Below, piece after piece: positions 5,756 through 12,802 of a DNA stretch of 13,889 nucleotides; position 1 is the stretch's first letter, and every line of letters begins with the position of its first letter. The stretch is from JAXHUK01 sp034189725. Its GTDB lineage: Bacteria; Chloroflexota; Dehalococcoidia; SZUA-161. The position numbers and the translations under genes are program-made. The notes beneath the pieces are model-generated. The model was not told where the DNA came from, did not search any database, and worked only from the letters and a program-made list of their open reading frames with translations. The DNA is taken from assembly GCA_034189725.1 (NCBI GenBank), contig JAXHUK010000098.1:1-13889 (forward strand). The letters run 5' to 3'.

Positions 5756-8752
5756 TTATTTGTGAGAGGTTGCTAGCTCGCCGGGTGTTGGCGAAGTTTT
5801 GTCGATGTAATCCTGATGGCGCAGGAGATCAGCTCTCCCTACGAGTTCCTGAATGCTTTTCATCCCGAAGCGCCAGAGGATCTCCTGGAGTTGAATAGCA
5901 TATGAATGAAAGAGATTGATAAGGCGCTGTGTTGCCCATTCGGAGCTAAAGGAGGTCGACAGCTCGGTATCGGTGGTGGCAATACCTCGCGGACAGCCGC
6001 GCCCGCTTTCACATCTTCCGCAACGGATACATTCGAGCGCCACCATTTCGGAGGTTGCAATTACCACGCCGTCAGCGCCGAGCGCTATAGCCTTGGCAAC
6101 GTCCCATGCAGAGCGTATTCCTCCCGAGGCGATAAGTGTCATCTGATCGCGGATACCTTCATCGACGAGGAACTGATGCACCTTGGGTATGGCGTACTCG
6201 ATGGGCATGGCGATGTTCTTTTTAGCGATATCAGGAGCAGCACCGGTTCCACCATAGCTCCCATCGATGTGGATGATGTGCGCACCTGCATAGTAACTAC
6301 CCACAGCCACCATGTCTACATCGGTAGGGGTTGAAACCTTAACGGATACCAGGGCTCGGGGATTGATGCTCTTGATCCAGTCTACATGCTTCTTATGGTC
6401 TTCAACAGAATAGACCGAATGGAACGGGAATGGTGAGAACAGGGCATTTCCCTCGACCGACTCCCGTATTTTGGCCACCGCCGCTGTTACCTTATCTCCT
6501 AACAGGTGGCCACCTAATCCCGGTTTTGCACCCTGGGCGTATTTGAACTCGACTATAGGAGTTCTTTGAATGGTCTCTTCCCGGACTCCAAATAGTCCGG
6601 TAGCAACCTGGGTAATAACATTGTCTGCATAGGGGGCCAGTGCATCGGGGTAGCCGCCCTCTCCGGTGCAGGTGAATGACCCGAATACCCTGTAGGCTTT
6701 AGCTCGCGATACAATAGTAGCGAGGCTGATTGCACCAAAGCTCATGCCACCGCCGTATACAGGAAATCCGATCTCGACCGGAGGTCTGTTGTCGTCAGTC
6801 CTTCGGTTCAGAGGTATCGATAAATCAATGTCTCTCGGTTTGATGTCGGGGTTGGGAAGCGTCCCCGGGAATGCGAAGTCAATGCGGTCAAACCCACCAC
6901 CAGAGGCACCGACACGGTATTCGAGGCCGTTATCCGGCGGCCTACCTGTCTCGGCCTGCAGCCACGTGCTGACGATGAGATCAGGGGTCCAGCGGGGGTC
7001 GCCAAAGGTTTCCCATACGGGATCAAGGCTCACTCTAATAGCCTGCTGGGGGCAGGTATCTGCGCAAAAGCTGCTGTTTTTCTGGCATACTCCGACACCT
7101 ACACAGAGGTGAGACCTGGGATGCGCCATAAGGCTGCCGGCTTTCACGTGCACCCCGTAAGCACAGACCTCGGCACACTTGCCGCAGGCTATACAGACAT
7201 TGGTTCTGACGACCCTGTACTTGGGAAGTTTGTTTCTGTATCTTGAATGGCAAATGTTGAGCAATCCCTCTGTCTGGGGGAATGTCCACGATACTGGTGC
7301 GGGGAGGAGTGGCGGTTTATCACCCGCTGCCACAACGCCAGTGCCGGGATTCTCAGAGGGGGATGCTGCCCCAATCCGTTTGCCGAAAATCGGTGCGAAG
7401 TTGTCATCCTCCAGGTCATCGAACAGCATTGCTCTGCCGGTCTCTCCTCTCAACCTGCGGACCTCTCTTATTCCCATAGCTCCCATTACCTCGATGAGCT
7501 GGGAGTGCCATGAGCCGATGAGATTGACGATCCGCTGCGCACCGTACTCCACCGGCATTGTATCCAGGTGAACCGGGCATTCGGTACCGTTGCCGCACTC
7601 ACTGCAGAGTCGACATTCCAGGGCGGCCATGAGGGCGATATCGATACCCACGCCGTCCACACCGCAGATAATGATCTTGGCCACATGTTCAGCCATGGCG
7701 ATGCCACCGGATACGAACAGTGTGACACGGTCGCGAATCGATTCCTCGACCAGTCGAAGATGGACCTCGCGAACCAGGTTGGTAATGAAATCGTTCTCCC
7801 TTGTGCCCAATCCTCTTCCTTGAGGACTGGCCTGGAGGTGAATGACCTCCGCTCCCGACCTGGTGAGCCGGGATGCTCGCTCTGCCGCATGTTCGTCGAG
7901 TGGCAGACGAATCGATGTCACTATGGTCGGTTTGTGCTCTTTGATCGTGCCTACTGTGTTCATAACATCGTCCGCATAGGCGATCTCCACAATTGGAGCG
8001 CCGTCGATAGCGGATGCGGAGTCCCTGGTGTGGTCGAACTTCACCACCAGATTCTTGCTATATCCACCGAGGTATCCCTGGGATTCCTCGTAGCGGGCGA
8101 CCGCGAGCGTATCGAGGTTAGTGGCTGCTCGTACGATAGCTTCTCGGACAGGCCTGCTCTCGACGTCGAGGGGGGGGATATCCAATATGATAGGTATAGG
8201 TATTTCCAAAGAGGCTGGGGGCTCGTTCAGCAAATGCCCGTCAGGGCCGAATTCGAGCCTCTCAGGTCTCCTGCCCACGTCGATTAATGTGCTGATGTAC
8301 TCTCTGCCGTGGATGCCATCGCGAGTCGGTCGCACGATCTCCGACATATCTGTCCACATTTGGTCGAAGCCAGGGCCATGAAACATGCCGCGATATCCTG
8401 CTCCCGAAACTGGAATCTTACCTGTTTCCGCCTGATTCCATATCTGCCCGATGAGAGCAGGTCGCCAGTAATCATCGCCGAGCGCTTCGAAGCGTAAATT
8501 ACGCGTCCGTGACAGGATATTGGCCTTGCATTCCTGTACACAGCGCATGCATCCCGCACACTCGGAGTCACCGGTATCGAGGACCTCCTGGGCGTCGAAT
8601 GTACGACCACGGTAGACATTGTAAACGCAAGCGGAATATTTGACGCAGTTTCTGCAATGCAGGCACTTGTTGACCTCGATTGAGCAGTATTCCGGGATCG
8701 GCTCGAATCTTGGCGGCAGCGACTGGATATTTACATGATATTTCTTTGGCAT
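5756..8752 (-). CDS. FMN/Fe-S glutamate synthase (GltB2 type) with tandem-duplicated ferredoxin-synthase unit
   Basis: The 998 residues hold two copies of one layout. Second copy: cysteines C520/523/526/530 and C550/556/563/567 (two predicted [4Fe-4S] clusters), then a full FMN glutamate synthase barrel at 655-925 with GGGMSFGAIS, K805 in VSVKVSTPTD, IHIDGSYGGTGAAP, ASGGIRSAWDVAKAIALGAD, and a cluster site C908/911/914/920. First copy: C30/33/36/42 and C65/68/71/75, then a shorter barrel-like segment (200-400) keeping VSGGIAMAEHVAKIIICGVD and cysteines C380/383/386/392. It lacks the FMN/substrate motifs GGMSFGAIS and GGTGAAP. Both copies share a linker pattern (WNQAETG / WLQAETG followed by a GFD motif). 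The first half is probably non-catalytic and may carry electrons or hold the partner. Archaeal-type GltB2 is about 500 residues, so this is twice the usual length. The start follows the upstream stop by 6 nt, with AGGTGA as ribosome site. No GltD gene is nearby. Confidence 0.92.
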   Translation of the reverse strand: MPKKYHVNIQSLPPRFEPIPEYCSIEVNKCLHCRNCVKYSACVYNVYRGRTFDAQEVLDTGDSECAGCMRCVQECKANILSRTRNLRFEALGDDYWRPALIGQIWNQAETGKIPVSGAGYRGMFHGPGFDQMWTDMSEIVRPTRDGIHGREYISTLIDVGRRPERLEFGPDGHLLNEPPASLEIPIPIILDIPPLDVESRPVREAIVRAATNLDTLAVARYEESQGYLGGYSKNLVVKFDHTRDSASAIDGAPIVEIAYADDVMNTVGTIKEHKPTIVTSIRLPLDEHAAERASRLTRSGAEVIHLQASPQGRGLGTRENDFITNLVREVHLRLVEESIRDRVTLFVSGGIAMAEHVAKIIICGVDGVGIDIALMAALECRLCSECGNGTECPVHLDTMPVEYGAQRIVNLIGSWHSQLIEVMGAMGIREVRRLRGETGRAMLFDDLEDDNFAPIFGKRIGAASPSENPGTGVVAAGDKPPLLPAPVSWTFPQTEGLLNICHSRYRNKLPKYRVVRTNVCIACGKCAEVCAYGVHVKAGSLMAHPRSHLCVGVGVCQKNSSFCADTCPQQAIRVSLDPVWETFGDPRWTPDLIVSTWLQAETGRPPDNGLEYRVGASGGGFDRIDFAFPGTLPNPDIKPRDIDLSIPLNRRTDDNRPPVEIGFPVYGGGMSFGAISLATIVSRAKAYRVFGSFTCTGEGGYPDALAPYADNVITQVATGLFGVREETIQRTPIVEFKYAQGAKPGLGGHLLGDKVTAAVAKIRESVEGNALFSPFPFHSVYSVEDHKKHVDWIKSINPRALVSVKVSTPTDVDMVAVGSYYAGAHIIHIDGSYGGTGAAPDIAKKNIAMPIEYAIPKVHQFLVDEGIRDQMTLIASGGIRSAWDVAKAIALGADGVVIATSEMVALECIRCGRCESGRGCPRGIATTDTELSTSFSSEWATQRLINLFHSYAIQLQEILWRFGMKSIQELVGRADLLRHQDYIDKTSPTPGELATSHK

Positions 8753-8758
8753 TTTTTC

Positions 8759-9178
8759 TCACCTAGTTGATTTCATGGGATTCTGGCCTAGCAGGAGAAC
8801 TGCGTCAGCTCGCTCTTTGGCGGCGGCCATGATTTCGTTGGCCGAGAAGCTCTGTCCCTGGACTATACCTAAACGCTCTCCATGCATACCTGCTTCGTCA
8901 AGGAGAGCACGTGCCTGATTGAGGCGGTTTTGAGCCCGGCCGCTTCCGATTTGAAATTGGCATTGTTTCTGGGGACAGGCCATCACGACAATCCCATCGG
9001 CTCCCTTTTCGATTAGCTTAATAAGGTATCGTGTCTCAATTTTACTGCTGCAGGGCATCATGACAAAGCGGGCTTTAAATCCAGGGCCTGCTTTCGCTCC
9101 CTCAGACAGGTGGTCCTCGCTGGCTAAACTATGCCCGCAGTAGAGTACCGTTATCTCAGGCTCAAAGGAATCGCTCAT
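8759..9178 (-). CDS. MvhD/FrhD-like hydrogenase iron-sulfur subunit (predicted [2Fe-2S])
   Basis: A 139-residue soluble protein of the MvhD/FrhD family, which in methanogens passes electrons between a [NiFe]-hydrogenase and heterodisulfide reductase HdrA. The family pattern is visible: LYCGHSLA near the N-terminus, MPCSSKIE in the middle, EKGADGIVVMACP, then a second cysteine (C73) and RAQNRLNQARALL. Four cysteines (C14, C43, C68, C73) could hold one [2Fe-2S] cluster; the usual second cysteine of the first CxxC is H here. The start at 9178 is preceded by GGAGG 13 nt away, longer than usual, but an in-frame TAG rules out an earlier start. It lies 29 nt after hisF and 6 nt before the tandem GltB2 gene. 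From context I infer that it delivers electrons to the glutamate synthase in place of GltD. No hydrogenase or HdrA gene is in the window. Confidence 0.85.
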   Translation of the reverse strand: MSDSFEPEITVLYCGHSLASEDHLSEGAKAGPGFKARFVMMPCSSKIETRYLIKLIEKGADGIVVMACPQKQCQFQIGSGRAQNRLNQARALLDEAGMHGERLGIVQGQSFSANEIMAAAKERADAVLLLGQNPMKSTR

Positions 9179-9207
9179 TTGCTGCTATATACCTCCAATT
9201 ATCACAA

Positions 9208-9975
9208 TCATAGTCTGACAGGAACACCTTTTTTATCGAGAAACTCTTTTACTTCGCAAATGCTGAAGGTGCGATAGTGAAATATACTTGCCGCAAGGAC
9301 AGCATGCGCCTTGCCCTGTTCAAAAGCTTCGTAAAGGTGCTCCAGATTGCCGGCACCTCCACTGGCGATGACTGGCACAGTGACAGCCTCGCTGATAGCG
9401 CGGGTCAACTCCAGGTCATAGCCTGTTTGCTGTCCGTCTTCATCCCAACTGGTGAGAAGTATTTCCCCGGAACCACAGGCGACTGCCTGTTTTGCCCATT
9501 CAACGGCGTCGAGTTCAGTGGGTTTTCGTCCTCCGTGGGTGCACACAATCCACCTGGGATTTGCTGAGTTTTCAATCCGTCTTGCATCTATGGCAACTAC
9601 AATGCATTGGGAGCCGAAACGTTTGGCCCCATCTGTAATGAGCTGAGGATTGAATACCGCCGCAGTATTTATGGATGTCTTGTCGGCCCCTGCTTCAAGC
9701 AGTTTTCGCATATCTTCGGTGCTGCGAAGTCCTCCACCTACTGTAAGAGGGATGAAAACCTGCTCCGATACACGCTCAACGACGTCTATCATGGTTTCAC
9801 GTTCTTCAGGTGTAGCACCGATATCCAGAAATACAAGTTCATCGGCACCCTGCGAGTAATAGAAGGCGGCAAGTTCTACAGGGTCACCTGCATCACGGAG
9901 CTGGGTAAAGCTCGTCCCCTTGACAACTCTGCCAGCGGTCACATCCAGACACGGTATAATTCTCTTTGTTAGCAT
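9208..9975 (-). CDS. hisF: Imidazole glycerol phosphate synthase, cyclase subunit
   Basis: The TIM-barrel subunit uses ammonia from HisH to convert PRFAR into imidazole glycerol phosphate and AICAR in histidine and purine metabolism. The 255 residues start MLTKRIIPCLDV. The two catalytic aspartates fall at the family's positions, D11 and D130 (VVAIDARR). LTVGGGLRS and VIASGGAGN phosphate-binding loops are present. A TTG at 9984 would add three residues; neither start has ideal spacing to GGAG (3 nt to TTG, 12 nt to ATG), and family similarity favours the ATG. It lies 78 nt downstream of hisH. Unlike most his clusters, no other histidine genes are adjacent. Confidence 0.97.
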   Translation of the reverse strand: MLTKRIIPCLDVTAGRVVKGTSFTQLRDAGDPVELAAFYYSQGADELVFLDIGATPEERETMIDVVERVSEQVFIPLTVGGGLRSTEDMRKLLEAGADKTSINTAAVFNPQLITDGAKRFGSQCIVVAIDARRIENSANPRWIVCTHGGRKPTELDAVEWAKQAVACGSGEILLTSWDEDGQQTGYDLELTRAISEAVTVPVIASGGAGNLEHLYEAFEQGKAHAVLAASIFHYRTFSICEVKEFLDKKGVPVRL

Positions 9976-10053
9976 CTGATACAATTACTCCATAAAAATC
10001 AGTAACTTCCTGGGCTCCTGTCGAGCATCGTTTCCTTCAATCACGTACTGTAT

Positions 10054-10668
10054 CTACTTCTCGGCACCTGCCAGTTTCAGGAAGTTGGAGTACATCTTCA
10101 GTCCATATTCGCCACTTTTCTCAGGGTGGAATTGGGTTGCTACTACATTATCCTTTATTAACATGCTGCATAGAGATACACCATATTCTGTGGTGCCTGC
10201 TATAACCGATGTGTCTTCAGGGTCTGTGTAATAGCTGTGAACGAAATAGAAATTGGCCTCATCGGGAATGCCATCGAATATGGGGTGAGCAATTATCTGC
10301 TTGACCTGGTTCCACCCCATGTGAGGTACGGTGATACCCGAAGGCAACCTTTTGACCCTTCCCGGAGTTATTCCCAGGCAGTCATGCAAACCACCCTCCT
10401 CGGTAACTGAAAGCATAATCTGCATTCCTATACAGATGGCGAAGAATGGTCGTCCCTGACGTATCACCTGCTGGATAGCTGTGGACAAACCTGTCTCATT
10501 CAGGCTGCGCATCGCATCACCAGCGGCACCGACGCCGGGCAAGAACACGATATCAGCATTGAGTACATCATGTGGCTCGTGGGTTATCGTAGGTTGGTAA
10601 CCCAGCAAAGACAGGGCATTGGTGACGCTTCGGAGATTTCCTGCTCCATAGTCGATTACTGCGATCAT
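10054..10668 (-). CDS. hisH: Imidazole glycerol phosphate synthase, glutaminase subunit
   Basis: The class I glutamine amidotransferase subunit hydrolyses glutamine and channels ammonia to HisF. The 204 residues start MIAVIDYGAGNLRSV. The catalytic triad is C79 (AICIGMQ), H181 and E183 (QFHPEKSG). The HisH-specific VPHMGWNQV and FVHSYY motifs are present. ATG at 10668, with GAAAGAG about 7 nt upstream, is preferred over an in-frame GTG at 10683 that would add five residues. First gene of the hisH-hisF-mvhD-gltB series, so its promoter probably drives the whole unit. Confidence 0.97.
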   Translation of the reverse strand: MIAVIDYGAGNLRSVTNALSLLGYQPTITHEPHDVLNADIVFLPGVGAAGDAMRSLNETGLSTAIQQVIRQGRPFFAICIGMQIMLSVTEEGGLHDCLGITPGRVKRLPSGITVPHMGWNQVKQIIAHPIFDGIPDEANFYFVHSYYTDPEDTSVIAGTTEYGVSLCSMLIKDNVVATQFHPEKSGEYGLKMYSNFLKLAGAEK

Positions 10669-10703
10669 TATTTGCTCTTTCACGTTAAATACAGTGACAT
10701 ATC

Positions 10704-10712
10704 AGTATAGCA
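10704..10712 (-). promoter_or_regulatory. hisH: Candidate extended -10 promoter for hisH operon
   Basis: On the minus strand TGCTATACT fits an extended -10 element (TGn plus TATAMT-like hexamer). It is about 35 nt before the hisH ATG. No good -35 is seen 17 nt upstream, which is acceptable for an extended -10. This is a pattern match only. Confidence 0.4.
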
Positions 10713-10998
10713 TAGCCCAACGACATATTTCACGCTCTGCACAAGGGTTATAGATGACGAGGACGCGAATCGGGGGATTTTTATCGCTTAGGGATCTTGA
10801 GTTTTTTGGACATCGTGGGACATTGCAGGGTATGAGATATAGTGTAGACTGCAGATATTGCAGAGGAAGTCATCATTGTGATCATAATCAAATTTGGACA
10901 TCACCCCTTGTTCGACGGCAAGCGGAAACCGTTTACCGCATATTATATATTAATCGCTTTCGCTATATAGTGTCAATTATTGCTGGTAGCCCTATATG
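10713..10998. other. Intergenic region between hisH and the mini-GerW gene
   Basis: About 290 nt of AT-rich DNA without a recognisable gene. It holds a short GC-rich near-palindrome (GCGGAAACCGTTTACCGC, about 10922-10939), a TATATA-flanked GAAA-loop hairpin around 10945-10970, and a candidate minus-strand promoter (listed). No terminator with a U-run was found for the ytfJ-ytfI cluster that ends at 10999. Confidence 0.5.
10947..10976 (-). promoter_or_regulatory. Candidate sigma-70 promoter, long leader to hisH
   Basis: On the minus strand a perfect TTGACA (10971-10976) is followed after 18 nt by TAATAT (10947-10952). A transcript from here would have about 270 nt of leader before hisH. The hexamers are good but the DNA is AT-rich, so a chance match is possible. 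No T-box signature or run of histidine codons was seen in the leader. Confidence 0.4.
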
Positions 10999-11253
10999 TT
11001 ATAACCTATCCAGAATCCCTTGTAAATCGTCAAACTCTTTAATATATATCTCTAGCGGTATGGTTTTGCCGGATATATCGATAGCCCAATTCCCTTGCTG
11101 GGTTATGACCACTATTCCGATTGGTTCTTTCGAGCACTGAATCATAATACCCTTTGTTTTTCTGGCATGATGTATTCGTACCGTTTCACGTTCCAAAGGG
11201 ATTATAGTCGTTTCACCGACGGATATGGGTGTGCCGACGCGCGACTTTTTCAT
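10999..11253 (-). CDS. Small hypothetical protein, apparent miniature relative of GerW/YtfJ
   Basis: 84 residues, no signal peptide or membrane segment; I do not recognise a named family. Two segments line up in the same order with the GerW-like protein two genes upstream. VGTPISVGETTIIPL (6-20) matches VGDPMTIEGNTVIPL, with 7 of 15 identical. EPIGIVVITQQGNWAIDI (43-60) matches KPVAIIIVNSQGVKVEPI, with P, I, Q, G and I shared plus hydrophobic pattern. The glycine-rich region and the helical ends of GerW are missing. The ATG overlaps the stop of the DUF2953 gene (ATGA), so it is probably translationally coupled and a real gene. Function unknown; a shared beta-rich fold with GerW is inferred. 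Confidence 0.72.
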   Translation of the reverse strand: MKKSRVGTPISVGETTIIPLERETVRIHHARKTKGIMIQCSKEPIGIVVITQQGNWAIDISGKTIPLEIYIKEFDDLQGILDRL

Positions 11254-11924
11254 TTTCGACGAGCCACCACCATTGCTTTGATCGCTCTTATAGTTGTCAC
11301 GGAAAAGACGAGGCGAACGACGGGCCCTGCGAACTGGATGGGGAACACCCGTATATCACCGGTTAAATACCCCTGGAGACAAAGTTGTTCGAAGTCGGGC
11401 TGAATCTCGATTTCCATCAATGAGCATGACCTCCCGTAGACCATCGCGGGCGCTATTGCGCCGAAAAGGAGCCCTGTGTCAGCAGGGTCCCACAGCCCGT
11501 AGCGGAGGTTCAGATTCAACCTGTGTATTCTCACCAGGCGTATGGAGTCTATGACAAACCTGAGAATCTTACGCGGAAATCCTCTGGTCTGTACCATTGC
11601 AAGCATGCTCCTGGTGTTTTTCCTACGCTTGTTCCATTGCTCTCTTTCGTGCTCATCTCCCATGACCTGCCGGGCCTTGCCGAATATTCTGGTGGCGGTG
11701 GCCCTGAGGTTGGTTGCTTCTTCTGGTTTCTCCGGTTCCGCTTTCTCTTTCTTACGCCTGATATCTCTCCCCACCAACCCAAAGAGCCACCTCACCGAGA
11801 TCCTTAGGTGGAAGCCGGTGTCTCTCTCGACGTGAAAGACCAGATCAACTGGAATTGCAAGCAAGAGCAGAATGCACAGGAATACTGCGAATAGTATCCC
11901 CAGGATTAAAGCGAGGACCCACAC
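11250..11924 (-). CDS. ytfI: DUF2953 (YtfI-like) membrane-anchored protein
   Basis: 224 residues. One N-terminal transmembrane segment (2-24, LALILGILFAVFLCILLLLA) is followed by a beta-rich start (VDLVFHVERDTGFHLRISVR) and a charged lysine/glutamate-rich stretch (55-105). The DUF2953 signature region is at 139-165 (NLRYGLWDPADTGLLFGAIA), and a second weak hydrophobic segment lies near the C-terminus. In Bacillus subtilis ytfI precedes ytfJ (gerW); here the order is gerW first. The pairing strengthens both calls. The GTG start at 11924 lies 6 nt after the gerW stop with GGAAG upstream. The function of the family is not established. Confidence 0.8.
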   Translation of the reverse strand: MWVLALILGILFAVFLCILLLLAIPVDLVFHVERDTGFHLRISVRWLFGLVGRDIRRKKEKAEPEKPEEATNLRATATRIFGKARQVMGDEHEREQWNKRRKNTRSMLAMVQTRGFPRKILRFVIDSIRLVRIHRLNLNLRYGLWDPADTGLLFGAIAPAMVYGRSCSLMEIEIQPDFEQLCLQGYLTGDIRVFPIQFAGPVVRLVFSVTTIRAIKAMVVARRK

Positions 11925-11930
11925 GCTTTT

Positions 11931-12287
11931 CTATTCTTCCTTCTTCTTATCCCAGCGTTTTTCTATTGCCTTGCTGAACATCTCTCCGGCTTTTTCCATG
12001 GCAGATGCCATGCTACCCATGATAGGCTCTACCTTAACACCCTGGCTATTGACTATGATGATAGCGACAGGTTTAATTCCACCCCCGCCACCGGTTCCAC
12101 CGCCGCCTTCACCCTTTGAATCCTTCTCGCCCCTGCCGCCGCCGGCCCCGAAGCCAAAACCGATATTGACGAGAGGGATTACGGTATTGCCCTCGATGGT
12201 CATTGGGTCTCCTACTACTGATTTTGTGCTCAGTAGCCTTTCGATTTCCGCCATTGACGCCTTTACCAGTTTCTCAACGTCTTCCAT
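11931..12287 (-). CDS. ytfJ: GerW/YtfJ family protein
   Basis: 118 residues with the family layout. An N-terminal helix (EDVEKLVKASMAEIERLL) is followed by VVGDPMTIEGNTVIPLVNIG (24-43), the FGFGAGG turn and a glycine-rich low-complexity loop (48-70). Then come KPVAIIIVNSQGVKVEPI and a C-terminal amphipathic helix ending in lysines and glutamates. B. subtilis GerW is needed for spore germination, but homologues are common in bacteria that do not sporulate, and nothing else in this window suggests spores. The start has GGAGGG 4-6 nt upstream. First gene of the three-gene cluster. Confidence 0.88.
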   Translation of the reverse strand: MEDVEKLVKASMAEIERLLSTKSVVGDPMTIEGNTVIPLVNIGFGFGAGGGRGEKDSKGEGGGGTGGGGGIKPVAIIIVNSQGVKVEPIMGSMASAMEKAGEMFSKAIEKRWDKKKEE

Positions 12288-12605
12288 GACGCCCTCCCTG
12301 TTTTTTTATTTATGTTGGGAATACTCCTGTGAAAACAATTGCCTCGTGGTGATCAATAACCCTGTAAATATCCCAGTTATAGTAAGTTTACCTGGGCCAG
12401 GGTGTGCCATGTGTGGTTACAGGCCTGCTTTAAGAGAAGTGATTGTATCATCAGGGATTTCGCACCTGACTAACTCTAGGTTAATACTCGATAAAGGGAT
12501 TGTCAATTAGTAATCGATATGCTGAAAAATGTATTTTGATTTATACACCGATTTTCATACAGGGAAGCTGCGGCATGTATATATTGTGTGCAGTCGTTGG
12601 GATGC
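12288..12605. other. Divergent intergenic region between ytfJ and fur
   Basis: About 320 nt with no recognisable gene. It must hold the leftward promoter of the ytfJ cluster (only weak candidates, such as TTGTTT with a distant ATAAAT near 12310-12345) and the sequence upstream of the fur promoter. No strong hairpins or repeats were found. Confidence 0.5.
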
Positions 12606-12634
12606 TTGACAATAGAAATGGGTACTGCTATAAG
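12606..12634 (+). promoter_or_regulatory. Strong sigma-70-type promoter of the fur/zur operon
   Basis: Consensus TTGACA (12606-12611) and TATAAG (12629-12634) with an exact 17-nt spacer. The predicted start near 12641 falls inside the palindrome at 12632-12664. This leaves a leader of about 160 nt before the Fur-family ATG. Confidence 0.75.
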
Positions 12635-12664
12635 TATAAATGAAAAACGTTTTCATTTATACTT
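12632..12664. promoter_or_regulatory. 33-bp perfect palindrome, likely Fur/Zur operator
   Basis: AAGTATAAATGAAAA (12632-12646), spacer ACG, TTTTCATTTATACTT (12650-12664): a perfect 15+3+15 dyad. Its core TGAAAANNNTTTTCA resembles the Zur boxes of several phyla. It overlaps the -10 element and the start point of the promoter in front of a Fur-family gene and a zinc-transporter gene, the expected place for an autorepressor site. Which metal the regulator senses is inferred from the neighbour. Confidence 0.8.
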
Positions 12665-12802
12665 TGTCGAGACCTGCCGTTCCATTTCGCCAACAATAAA
12701 TAAGAAAACCAAATTATTTGCCGGAAAAGAGCCAGGAAAGGCTGGATTAAATCTCCAGGTTCAATTAGCAATACAGGTTTGTATCACTAAAGGCATACTA
12801 CG

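Noticed and set aside
7568..8287. 239-codon open frame on the plus strand
   Set aside because: It is a shadow of the tandem GltB2 gene on the opposite strand, with no recognisable domain.
10754..10900. 37-codon minus-strand frame in the hisH leader containing three histidines, possible his leader peptide
   Set aside because: The histidine codons are scattered rather than in a run, spacing to GGGG is only two bases, and no attenuator hairpin pair was found.
10754..11140. 128-codon plus-strand frame over the hisH upstream region
   Set aside because: It overlaps the 84-aa gene, has no ribosome site and no protein-like pattern.
11872..12510. 212-codon plus-strand frame rich in proline and serine
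   Set aside because: It is antisense to ytfJ and the start of ytfI; the proline run is just the complement of the GerW glycine-rich loop.
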